Source of the DNA: DASYAN01 sp036501345
GTDB lineage: Bacteria > Chloroflexota > Ktedonobacteria > Ktedonobacterales > Ktedonobacteraceae
Length of the DNA stretch: 8,107 nt
NCBI GenBank assembly: GCA_036501345.1
Contig: DASYAN010000261.1
Location: 1-8,107, forward strand
Reading direction: 5' to 3'
The notes under the pieces were generated by a model. It ran no database searches. It was not told where the DNA came from and saw nothing but the letters and a program-made list of their open reading frames with translations. The translations under genes and the position numbers were made by a program. This document shows, one piece after another, positions 1-5,962 of the stretch (within the stretch, counting starts at the first letter, position 1; each line of letters opens with the position of its first letter).

Positions 1-39
1 TCCGTCTGGGATGATGGGTCTCCGCATCGCAAGATACTG

Positions 40-2949
40 ATGAGTAGCCAGGAACACTCGCAACTGCTAAAAGCCCTGCGCGAAAGCGAGCTTTTACGTG
101 AACTATCAGAATTATTGGCCTCTTCGCTTGATCCTACCCATATTTTGCAGGTTCTTGTTAGACGAACGGCGGAGGCTTGCGATGTTGAACGCTGCGCAGT
201 CTGGCTACTCGATGAATCTCAGGCTAGCTTGCGTCCCTCCGCCTACCACCTTTCTACGCAATCTATGCAAGGCAAATTAGTCCAGGTTACGGATCGTATG
301 TGGCGCTACAGTTCAATGCCATTCGATGATCCGACTATTCACCGCCTTCTGGACAATAACGGCATGCTCTTTTTAGAAGATGCATCAACAGAACCAAGTA
401 TGCATCCAATAGCTGAAAAGCTTTTAGTGTGCTCTGTCTTGCTCATAGCGTTGGTACGTGAAGATCGACCTGTCGGCATGATGTCGCTGGACAATCCAAG
501 TAAAACCACCACATTTACACGAGAGCAGCAGCAACTTGCTCGTGCTATTGGACAACAGGCTGCAGTAGCCATCGATAATGCACGACTATACCAGCAAGCC
601 CAGTCTGAACGGAGACGGGCAGAACAACTCGTCGAGCACTCTCAATCTATTTACCAAGTTGCAATGGCTGTCAATTCAGGCGAAGATCTCCCTCGGGTGC
701 TTGAGATCGCAACTCAACAGTTAGCTCAAGGAACCGATGCGTTAAAAGCAGTTATTGCTCTTTCAACTCAAGATGGTTTGACCCTAGCAAATACCATCCC
801 ATCGCCCATGGTTTCTATCAAGCCAGACCAGAGTTTTGTACCAGCGCTGAGTTCGCTTTCCCACTGCCAAACTGCCATAAAGAACGAATCTCCAATGTTC
901 GTTACCAAAGAACAGATGAGTAAAGTGGAACAGCAGTGGTTCCGGCAACTGGACATGGAAAATGTTATGATTGTTCCACTTATTCTTGGTGCCCAAGATA
1001 AACAAGAACGCAAGGAATCTGAACAGCGTGAGCAACAGCCTCCACAGACAAAGCGTTGCATTGGTTTTGCCTTCGCCAGCTATCCTCGCTCGGCCCCTGC
1101 ACCCAATCAGGTAAAATATACCTTCGCACGCGATATTGCTGCCCAGTGTGCACTGGCAATTGAAAAAGCACGCATCTTGGCCGAAACCCAGCAGGCTGTC
1201 GCACTAGCCACCGAGCGAGCAAACACACTGGACGCCGTTTTCAACGCTATGACCGAGGGTATCCTTGTCATCGATATGCAAGGACGAATTATTCTCAACA
1301 ATAACACGGCCTCACATTTCGTCAGTTTATCCCCCAATGTGGTCCAGCATCTCACCACCTATCTCAAGCACAATCCTGCCTATACCTTCTATGGACAACC
1401 TATCCAGCCGGAAGATTTCCCTCTCATACGTGCCCTACAGGGTGAACGTATTCGTGGAGAACGCTTTATCAGTAAACGCAAAGATGGGTCCGAGTATGCC
1501 ATCGAAGTCAATATTGCCTCCCTGCTTGATAGCCAAGACAAACAAATTGGGATCGTCAGTGCTTTTCGTGATATTACAGAGCAGGCTCGCGCAGAGCAAC
1601 GCATACGACGTGCGTTAGATACCATGCTTCACGCAGCTGAAGAGGTATCAGGTGTTAGCGATATTCGGGAAATTTTATATCGTGTACTGGCGATGACACT
1701 GGCTGCGCTTAATTGTGAACGAGGAGTTGTACAACTTTACAACCAGAAAACACGCGTCTTTCAACCCCTGCTCTCAGTTGGCTTCTCTCTAGAGGAAGCT
1801 GATCAATGGTTAGCTGAACAAAATTGTTGGCCCTCTCCTGAAAATTATCAAGATGCTAGCTTTTATGCGCGACTCCTAGAAGGTCATGCTAGTATGCTAG
1901 ATATGCGACAATATCGCGATCAAATGCAAGAGAGTTCATATCGGATGGTTCTGGCTGTACCAATCATGCATAACAATCGTTTGTTAGGTGTGATGTTACT
2001 CGATCGCACTGATAGGATGAAGAAAGAGATCGAACGATACGAGCAAGGATCTACCCATTCTTTACCCACATTTGGATTTAGTGCCTGGGATATGGCGGTG
2101 GTAGAGGGTATTGGACAATTTGCCGGATTGGCCATTGAACAAACACGCTGGAAACAAGAGGCGGAGATAGCTCGCACCAATGAAGCCACCATGCGTGAAT
2201 CTAATGAACTCAAAGACGAATTCCTGGCGATTACCGCGCATGAATTTCGTACTCCGCTGACAGTGATCCTCACCAGTAGTCAGATGATGGGCCGCCAGTC
2301 GCGCAAAGCTGCTTCTATTACCCCAGAACTAAAGGCCAGACTGGATGAGAGCCTTTCTTCTATAGAAGAGCAAACGCACCATTTAACCAACATCGTCAAC
2401 ACATTCCTGGAAGTAACCAGACTTAACCGAGGGCAGATCGCCCTTGTTCAGGAAGAGATTCAGCTAGAAGAGGTGGTCAAAGAGACAATTGCTCACCATA
2501 GTGCCACAGTGACCAATCATGCGCTTCACTATCATATTGAGCCGAGCAAACACCCTTATGTTCTAAGAGGTGATAAGGCTCGCCTTTTGCAGATCTTTGC
2601 TAACCTTCTACAAAACGCGATAAAATACAGTCCCTTTGGTGGCCCCATTACCATCTCTATGACACAATGTCGCAATAGCGAAGACAAAGGCATAATTAAA
2701 GTCTGTGTTGAAGACAAAGGCATTGGTGTCCCTAAAGATGCACAACCCTACCTCTTCGAACGTTTCTACCGTGCCCCCAATATTGGAGGGAACCAGGTAA
2801 GAGGAGTCGGGCTAGGCCTGTACTTGGTTGCCGAATTCCTGAGTCTGCATGGAGGTTCCATTCATGTAGAGAGCGATGGAGTAGTAGGCGAAGGAAGTCG
2901 TTTTATCTTTACATTACCACTCTCGACCCAGAAAGCCTCATCTTTTTAA
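40..2949 (+). CDS. Soluble multi-GAF/PAS sensor histidine kinase
   Basis: This is a cytoplasmic two-component sensor kinase of 969 residues with no membrane segment or signal peptide. Domains in order: GAF about 20-185, GAF about 200-382, PAS about 395-515 (ending in the typical FRDITEQ), GAF about 530-705, HisKA about 720-795, HATPase_c about 840-962. The phosphoacceptor is His734 in AHEFRTPL. The ATP lid and pocket are intact: N box N855/N859, G1 DKGIG 892-896, F box LFERFYR 905-911, G2 GVGLGL 922-927. It should sense a soluble ligand or redox state and pass phosphate to a response regulator not seen here. GAF2 has a charged Gln/Glu/Lys-rich insert about 319-338. The start is uncertain: the frame is open to the left edge (13 more codons), no good ribosome site precedes ATG 40, and a TGA in another frame overlaps that ATG (TGATG), which could mean coupling to an upstream gene. 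The gene ends just before a strong terminator. The ligand cannot be told from sequence. Confidence 0.93.
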   Translation: MSSQEHSQLLKALRESELLRELSELLASSLDPTHILQVLVRRTAEACDVERCAVWLLDESQASLRPSAYHLSTQSMQGKLVQVTDRMWRYSSMPFDDPTIHRLLDNNGMLFLEDASTEPSMHPIAEKLLVCSVLLIALVREDRPVGMMSLDNPSKTTTFTREQQQLARAIGQQAAVAIDNARLYQQAQSERRRAEQLVEHSQSIYQVAMAVNSGEDLPRVLEIATQQLAQGTDALKAVIALSTQDGLTLANTIPSPMVSIKPDQSFVPALSSLSHCQTAIKNESPMFVTKEQMSKVEQQWFRQLDMENVMIVPLILGAQDKQERKESEQREQQPPQTKRCIGFAFASYPRSAPAPNQVKYTFARDIAAQCALAIEKARILAETQQAVALATERANTLDAVFNAMTEGILVIDMQGRIILNNNTASHFVSLSPNVVQHLTTYLKHNPAYTFYGQPIQPEDFPLIRALQGERIRGERFISKRKDGSEYAIEVNIASLLDSQDKQIGIVSAFRDITEQARAEQRIRRALDTMLHAAEEVSGVSDIREILYRVLAMTLAALNCERGVVQLYNQKTRVFQPLLSVGFSLEEADQWLAEQNCWPSPENYQDASFYARLLEGHASMLDMRQYRDQMQESSYRMVLAVPIMHNNRLLGVMLLDRTDRMKKEIERYEQGSTHSLPTFGFSAWDMAVVEGIGQFAGLAIEQTRWKQEAEIARTNEATMRESNELKDEFLAITAHEFRTPLTVILTSSQMMGRQSRKAASITPELKARLDESLSSIEEQTHHLTNIVNTFLEVTRLNRGQIALVQEEIQLEEVVKETIAHHSATVTNHALHYHIEPSKHPYVLRGDKARLLQIFANLLQNAIKYSPFGGPITISMTQCRNSEDKGIIKVCVEDKGIGVPKDAQPYLFERFYRAPNIGGNQVRGVGLGLYLVAEFLSLHGGSIHVESDGVVGEGSRFIFTLPLSTQKASSF

Positions 2950-3003
2950 AGCGGGGATGAATAGGTCTTCCTTTTGAGATCACTCAAGAAGGAGTTCATC
3001 GCA

Positions 3004-3057
3004 AAGAGCCAGGATGCCCTTGGATCAATCACATGGCATCCTGGCTCTTCCTTTTTC
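3004..3057 (+). terminator. Rho-independent terminator after the histidine kinase
   Basis: A perfect 15-bp inverted repeat (arms 3004-3018 and 3035-3049, left arm aagagccaggatgcc) with a 16-nt loop is followed by a T-rich run, ccttttt. It lies 55 bases after the kinase stop and is the natural end of that transcript. Confidence 0.9.
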
Positions 3058-3081
3058 TCAGTTATACTCTACTTTGCTGTC

Positions 3082-3161
3082 TTAAAACTCAACTTGTTCT
3101 TTTACTGCTTCTAAGAAAGTGCCGATTTCATCGGGATCAAACACTTTCTCAGCTCACATTA
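3082..3161 (-). other. Structured spacer with a possible coding remnant
   Basis: The gap 2950-3260 contains no complete gene. On the plus strand a two-part hairpin is visible: outer arms 3114-3121/3142-3149 (agaaagtg) and inner arms 3122-3126/3130-3134 (ccgat), with a 7-nt bulge on one side. On the minus strand the same bases read as a short open stretch ending at 3082 that includes FDPDEIGTFLEAVKEQ, which looks like the acidic tail of a real protein. It is preceded by an in-frame stop and has no convincing start. It may be the decayed end of a lost gene, or chance. No family was recognised. Confidence 0.2.
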
Positions 3162-3260
3162 ACAGGTATTAAGTGATTTGGCTGCACAGAGTGTTATTAG
3201 CGTCTCATGACCATGCCCTTCTTGCTTAAGAACCGCATGGTGACCACAACCAAACACTTT

Positions 3261-4139
3261 TTAAGGGAGGTCGCTTGACAATATCATATAGTTAAACCTT
3301 GCATGCATCGTTGTAGAGGCTGTCAGGTGAACTGTAAAGCCTTCATAGGGTAGCAATGATACATACTGTACTACGACAGGACCAGGATTAGACGTCAGAG
3401 TTACCACAATCACACTTGATGCCCTGACTACAGGATTCTTGACAACGACGTCTCGCTGGCCACAACTGAATTCCCCCGACCCACACAAGGGATTGCGTGT
3501 GACTATTCTAACGTTTCCTTTAAACATACGTCCAGTTGGCAGGTGCCTCGGAGTTCCAACTCCCGTTTTGTCCATACCATTTCTGATAGGCAGGTGAAGA
3601 GGCTGTGCCTCCTCTTTTGCAGCCTGAGAACTCTCCATAGGGAAGCGAATATCAGTCTTTGTCCTGCCCACAGTGGCTGACAATGCTGATAGGGAAGAGA
3701 CATCCAGTATCTCTCTGGGCGTCTCGGATATATTTTGTCCGATGATAGGGTTTGGTGTCTCTAGAACAGGGTGAGATTCCAAGCGGATCTTTGTAATATG
3801 ACCGGCCAAGCGTTGCCTCCTCTGTCCTATGAGAGACCTCATCTGGGACACTTGCAGCACAGGAAATGGTATACTAGGCACATCTTTAACAAGGGACTCA
3901 TTGTGATCAGCAGTTGAGAAGGGCACATCAGTATTGTCAGACCAAGTGTAAGGCGGCATAAAAGTCTTATTAAGGCTAGACAGTTGCTGAGGTTCCTCTT
4001 CTGGCAAAGAAGACAGAGTAGGGGAGCTTTCAGAACCCTTGGCAGCACCAAGACCAGCAAGAGACGAACTCAGCCCTCGAGTAAAACGAGAAAACCAATT
4101 GCGTTGTGTTTGTATAGTATGTTCTTCATTCCTAACCAT
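3261..4139 (-). CDS. Unknown protein, low-complexity N-terminus, beta-rich C-terminal domain
   Basis: No confident family assignment. The start chosen is ATG 4139 (292 residues), because GGTGGG lies 7 bases upstream; an earlier ATG would give 316 residues but lacks a ribosome site. Residues 1-200 are rich in Ser, Pro, Thr and charged residues and look mostly disordered, with a possible amphipathic helix near 13-33. Residues about 203-292 look like a compact beta-sandwich: alternating hydrophobic strands, the segment NPGPVVVQYVSL (251-262) and the ending GFTVHLTA...FNYMIL (267-287). I recall similar NPGPVVVQYVSL/GFTVHL endings in proteins of Ktedonobacteria-like genomes and distantly in phage tail-type domains; this is memory, not a search. 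Cys219 and Cys226 could pair. There is no signal peptide, transmembrane segment or LPxTG motif, which is odd for an adhesin-like domain. The gene has its own promoter and diverges from the CoxG-like gene. No terminator was seen after it. Confidence 0.72.
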   Translation of the reverse strand: MVRNEEHTIQTQRNWFSRFTRGLSSSLAGLGAAKGSESSPTLSSLPEEEPQQLSSLNKTFMPPYTWSDNTDVPFSTADHNESLVKDVPSIPFPVLQVSQMRSLIGQRRQRLAGHITKIRLESHPVLETPNPIIGQNISETPREILDVSSLSALSATVGRTKTDIRFPMESSQAAKEEAQPLHLPIRNGMDKTGVGTPRHLPTGRMFKGNVRIVTRNPLCGSGEFSCGQRDVVVKNPVVRASSVIVVTLTSNPGPVVVQYVSLLPYEGFTVHLTASTTMHARFNYMILSSDLP

Positions 4140-4199
4140 CACATCACCCACCATATAATTTATTTTAGCGGTACAGTACATTTTGAAACACGTAAAATC

Positions 4200-4228
4200 A
4201 TTATAGCACAACTTTTTAAAAAAATCAG
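4200..4228 (-). promoter_or_regulatory. Promoter of the minus-strand unknown gene
   Basis: On the minus strand a perfect TATAAT (4205-4200) stands 17 bases from a weak -35, CTGATT (4228-4223). The predicted transcript would start near 4193 and carry a leader of about 55 bases to ATG 4139. Confidence 0.55.
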
Positions 4229-4243
4229 CCAGGATAGCACATC

Positions 4244-4268
4244 TAGATTATCTTATCAAGATGATCTA
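4244..4268. promoter_or_regulatory. 25-bp dyad upstream of the minus promoter
   Basis: Arms TAGAT-T-ATCTT (4244-4254) and AAGAT-G-ATCTA (4258-4268) flank a 3-base centre. Ten of 11 positions pair exactly and one is T/G. It sits about 16 bp upstream of the -35 of the minus gene, a usual place for an activator or repressor site. It is AT-rich with no T-run, so it is not a terminator. Confidence 0.35.
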
Positions 4269-4334
4269 TCTAGCGTATCAGTACATGCTTATGTAGGTAT
4301 AAGGCATAGATTGCGCTATTACGATCTTCTCGGC

Positions 4335-4363
4335 TTGACATCCATGGGCTTATCTGATAGCAT
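4335..4363 (+). promoter_or_regulatory. Possible distal promoter toward the CoxG-like gene
   Basis: A perfect TTGACA (4335-4340) is followed after 17 bases by TAGCAT (4358-4363, 4 of 6 match). It would give a leader of about 170 bases containing a small hairpin (ggtgg/ccacc, 4375-4379 and 4385-4389), a gatagt/actatc pair (4413-4418, 4437-4442) and the 4458-4512 dyad. The promoter at 4489-4517 is a competing or additional one. Confidence 0.35.
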
Positions 4364-4457
4364 CGGCCAGTGCAGGTGGAAATACCACCCTCAGCATGAA
4401 CGTACCTTGGTAGATAGTGCTTTCATTGCCTGAGAAACTATCGGCTCTGATTCCCAA

Positions 4458-4512
4458 AGACAGAACGTTCTACTCTATCATAGAGGGATTGATATGGTAG
4501 AACGTTCTGTCT
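4458..4512. promoter_or_regulatory. 55-bp operator-like dyad with paired AGAACGTTCT palindromes
   Basis: Perfect 16-bp inverted repeat arms at 4458-4473 and 4497-4512. Each arm contains the self-palindrome AGAACGTTCT (4462-4471 and 4499-4508), with centres 37 bp apart. A third palindrome, ctctat-c-atagag (4473-4485), lies in the middle. The right palindrome falls between the -35 and -10 of the promoter at 4489-4517, where a bound repressor would block RNA polymerase. An A-run follows and no T-run, so a plus-strand terminator is unlikely. The regulator is not identified. Confidence 0.65.
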
Positions 4513-4517
4513 AAAAA
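4489..4517 (+). promoter_or_regulatory. Promoter of the CoxG-like gene
   Basis: TTGATA (4489-4494, 5 of 6) and TAAAAA (4512-4517, 4 of 6) are 17 bases apart. Transcription would start near 4524, about 20 bases before the ATG at 4544. A GAAAGGA ribosome site ends 10 bases before that ATG. Confidence 0.5.
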
Positions 4518-4543
4518 AAACGCAAAGAAAGGATTTGCTTTAG

Positions 4544-4990
4544 ATGAAAATTAACGGCACACACAAGTTTAAAGCATCTAGCACACAAGTATTTAACGCT
4601 ATTCTCAATCCAGAAGTCTTAAAATCTTCTATTCCAGGCTGCAGTGCGGTTGTCTATACCTCTCCTAACCAGATCGCAGTCGAGATTACGACCCCGCTAC
4701 CCGGTCTGCGTGGGCCATTCGAAGTAACTATCGATATCGTCAATAAACAAGCTCCCAGCTCTCTCGAGTTACAGGTTCAGCGCGAAGGCAGGGGAGGTTC
4801 GGTTAATGCAGTTAGTAAGATCAGTTTAGCTGATGAAGCTGACGGTGTATTACTCACCTATGATGCAAATGCCGAACTCGCAGGTCTAGTCGCCGCTGCA
4901 GATAATCCTATCGGTCGACCAATTGTTAAGAATTCACTTAACAGTTTCTTCAATAATCTAGACAAGGCTCTCCAAGCTTCTCACGTTTAG
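4544..4990 (+). CDS. CoxG-family SRPBCC protein (divergent copy)
   Basis: A 148-residue single-domain protein of the CoxG branch of the SRPBCC/START-like fold, a helix-grip fold with a deep hydrophobic cavity. It opens with the family pattern: a first beta strand (KINGTHKFKAS, 2-12), a helix with VFNAILNPEVL (17-26), then IPGC (30-33). The later strand LTYDANAELAG (104-114) and the C-terminal helix SLNSFFNNLDKAL (131-143) also fit. CoxG is known as an accessory protein of aerobic molybdenum CO dehydrogenase that acts with quinone at the membrane; the substrate here is unknown. The canonical GxxAxxGxRL stretch before the last helix is replaced by a Pro-containing GLVAAADNPIGRPIV (114-128). There is no membrane tail. 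The start is fixed by GAAAGGA ending 10 bases upstream. No coxL/M/S genes are adjacent. It is probably controlled by the dyad at 4458-4512. Confidence 0.85.
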   Translation: MKINGTHKFKASSTQVFNAILNPEVLKSSIPGCSAVVYTSPNQIAVEITTPLPGLRGPFEVTIDIVNKQAPSSLELQVQREGRGGSVNAVSKISLADEADGVLLTYDANAELAGLVAAADNPIGRPIVKNSLNSFFNNLDKALQASHV

Positions 4991-5008
4991 GAGCTATTTG
5001 GGTAAAAG

Positions 5009-5051
5009 AAAGAGCACAATATCACTAGCACATGGTGTATGTGCTCTTTTT
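5009..5051 (+). terminator. Shared terminator between the convergent CoxG genes
   Basis: Ten-bp arms aaagagcaca (5009-5018) and tgtgctcttt (5040-5049) are followed by further Ts on the plus strand. On the minus strand the hairpin is followed by tttctttta, so it can stop both genes. The right arm can instead pair with agcacat (5027-5033) in a 7-bp stem with a 5-nt loop, so two exclusive folds share one arm. Confidence 0.8.
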
Positions 5052-5098
5052 AGTCCCATATAGCTTCAGCTAATATTGGGTAATCGATAGCCGCATTG

Positions 5099-5581
5099 TC
5101 AGTTCTCTGCTTGTGTCGAAGAAGATGTCTCTGAGGCTGTTTGGGATTGCAAATGGTCTTTCAGACAGGTAAAAAATTGCTCAGTGAGCTTCTCGGCAGC
5201 ACTATTCATAAGGCGTGTGCCTATACTGGCCAGCATGCCTCCCACAACAACGTTGGCGTGCCAGTCCATACATGTCTGTTTGGCCTCCAGAGCTATGAGG
5301 CTCATCCTTGTTACAACCTCAATGGCACTTCCAGATGCCTTGCCATGAACCTTGATAACCATAAGATCTGGCTCGTGTATCTCCGGCCTCGTTACATCCA
5401 GCATAAGCTTAGCCTTTATTGGTCCGATTCCGATGGAGACGTGTGCCTTCCAGTGCTCCGGTTCTATCTCTTCTAGATCCTGGAAACCGGGACCACACGC
5501 TGCCACTTTCCGCACATCCACTAGATATTTCCACACTTCCCCTATCGCGACTTCGACTGTCTCAGTACCAGAAAAATCCAT
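5099..5581 (-). CDS. coxG: CoxG-family SRPBCC protein
   Basis: A 160-residue CoxG-type SRPBCC protein. Family marks: opening strand MDFSGTETVEV (1-11), helix with VWKYLVDV (16-23), a GPGFQDLEEI turn and strand (30-39), the characteristic GIGPIKAKL strand pair (51-59), then VVVGGMLASIGTRLM (111-125) leading into the last helix AAEKLTEQFFTCL (128-140). This copy is closer to the canonical family than the neighbour at 4544. A Ser/Thr/Gln/Glu-rich tail (145-160) follows the domain in place of a membrane anchor. The known role of CoxG is in aerobic CO dehydrogenase maturation or quinone coupling, but proteins of this type also occur away from cox operons and are often annotated only by similarity. 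The ATG at 5581 follows AAAGG with a 12-base gap, rather long. It is expressed alone and converges on the other CoxG gene. Confidence 0.87.
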   Translation of the reverse strand: MDFSGTETVEVAIGEVWKYLVDVRKVAACGPGFQDLEEIEPEHWKAHVSIGIGPIKAKLMLDVTRPEIHEPDLMVIKVHGKASGSAIEVVTRMSLIALEAKQTCMDWHANVVVGGMLASIGTRLMNSAAEKLTEQFFTCLKDHLQSQTASETSSSTQAEN

Positions 5582-5619
5582 TGTCGATTATTACCTTTCA
5601 TTCTACTCGTTGCCACCAT

Positions 5620-5646
5620 TCTGGGTTGTACCCAAATTAGCCCAGA
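5620..5646 (-). other. Small leader hairpin of the minus coxG gene
   Basis: tctggg (5620-5625) pairs with cccaga (5641-5646); the same gggt can instead pair with accc at 5630-5633 in a tight loop. Both lie in the predicted 5' leader of the minus coxG transcript. The structure is small and may have no role. Confidence 0.2.
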
Positions 5647-5672
5647 TCTGATAATCCACTCACTGTGCTACT

Positions 5673-5684
5673 ACTATAATATCA
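5673..5684 (-). promoter_or_regulatory. Extended -10 promoter of the minus coxG gene
   Basis: The minus strand reads TGATATTAT (5684-5676), an extended -10 (TGn before a 5-of-6 TATAAT), continuing into TATAGT. No good -35 is present, as is usual for extended -10 promoters. The leader would be about 85-90 bases. Confidence 0.45.
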
Positions 5685-5758
5685 CGGCAAACTTTATCCA
5701 TTCTCTAGGCCCGTGTCGAGCTACACAGCCGAGGGAAACAGATTATGCTTAGTCGACG

Positions 5759-5867
5759 ACCATAAATAACTCCGACGTTTATGCTCGCAGCCGAATCGTG
5801 TAGTTCCAGGCCGGGTGAAACGTATCTCCCTGGATATTGATGGTCATATGTCGGAGTTATTTATGGT
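5759..5867. repeat. 109-bp element bounded by an 18-bp inverted repeat
   Basis: Left arm accataaataactccgac (5759-5776) and right arm at 5850-5867 are perfect reverse complements over 18 bp. The 73-base interior has weaker internal pairing (ccagg/cctgg; cgttt/aaacg near 5775-5779 and 5818-5822). The direct repeat ttatgc flanks the element at 5743-5748 and 5867-5872, but the left copy is 10 bases away from the arm, so it is not a clean target duplication. It could be a miniature inverted-repeat element, a large operator, or an RNA structure in the leader of the next gene. There is no coding capacity. The rest of 5582-5962 holds the minus coxG promoter and ribosome sites. Confidence 0.6.
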
Positions 5868-5962
5868 TATGCACTTAGCTGACCTTTAAACCTTAGCGTT
5901 ACCCATGCGTAGTTAAAGACATTTCCGTTAACCTTCCTGCCTTGGAAAAGGAGAAAAAATAA

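Noticed and set aside
768..1061. Minus-strand open frames inside the histidine kinase
   Set aside because: They lie wholly within intact, motif-bearing kinase coding sequence and have Cys/Ser-rich chance-like composition.
3984..4433. Plus-strand open frame of 149 codons opposite the start of the minus unknown gene
   Set aside because: Its first half is the antisense of a better-supported gene, it overlaps the minus promoter and dyads, it has no ribosome site, and the peptide resembles no known protein.
4473..4485. Tet-operator-like ctctat-c-atagag palindrome
   Set aside because: Only a short resemblance, with the wrong spacing; no TetR-type gene is in the window, so a named operator is not supported.
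4458..4520. Dyad followed by an A-run read as a terminator
   Set aside because: On the plus strand the run is A, not T; on the minus strand the T-run comes before the stem, not after it. The position within a promoter fits an operator.
4363..4543. Molybdenum-cofactor or other riboswitch in the CoxG-like leader
   Set aside because: Small hairpins are present but none of the conserved riboswitch core elements could be recognised, and the transcript may start downstream of them.
5099..5651. Several plus-strand open frames opposite the minus coxG gene
   Set aside because: They are antisense shadows; the minus frame carries clear CoxG family motifs.
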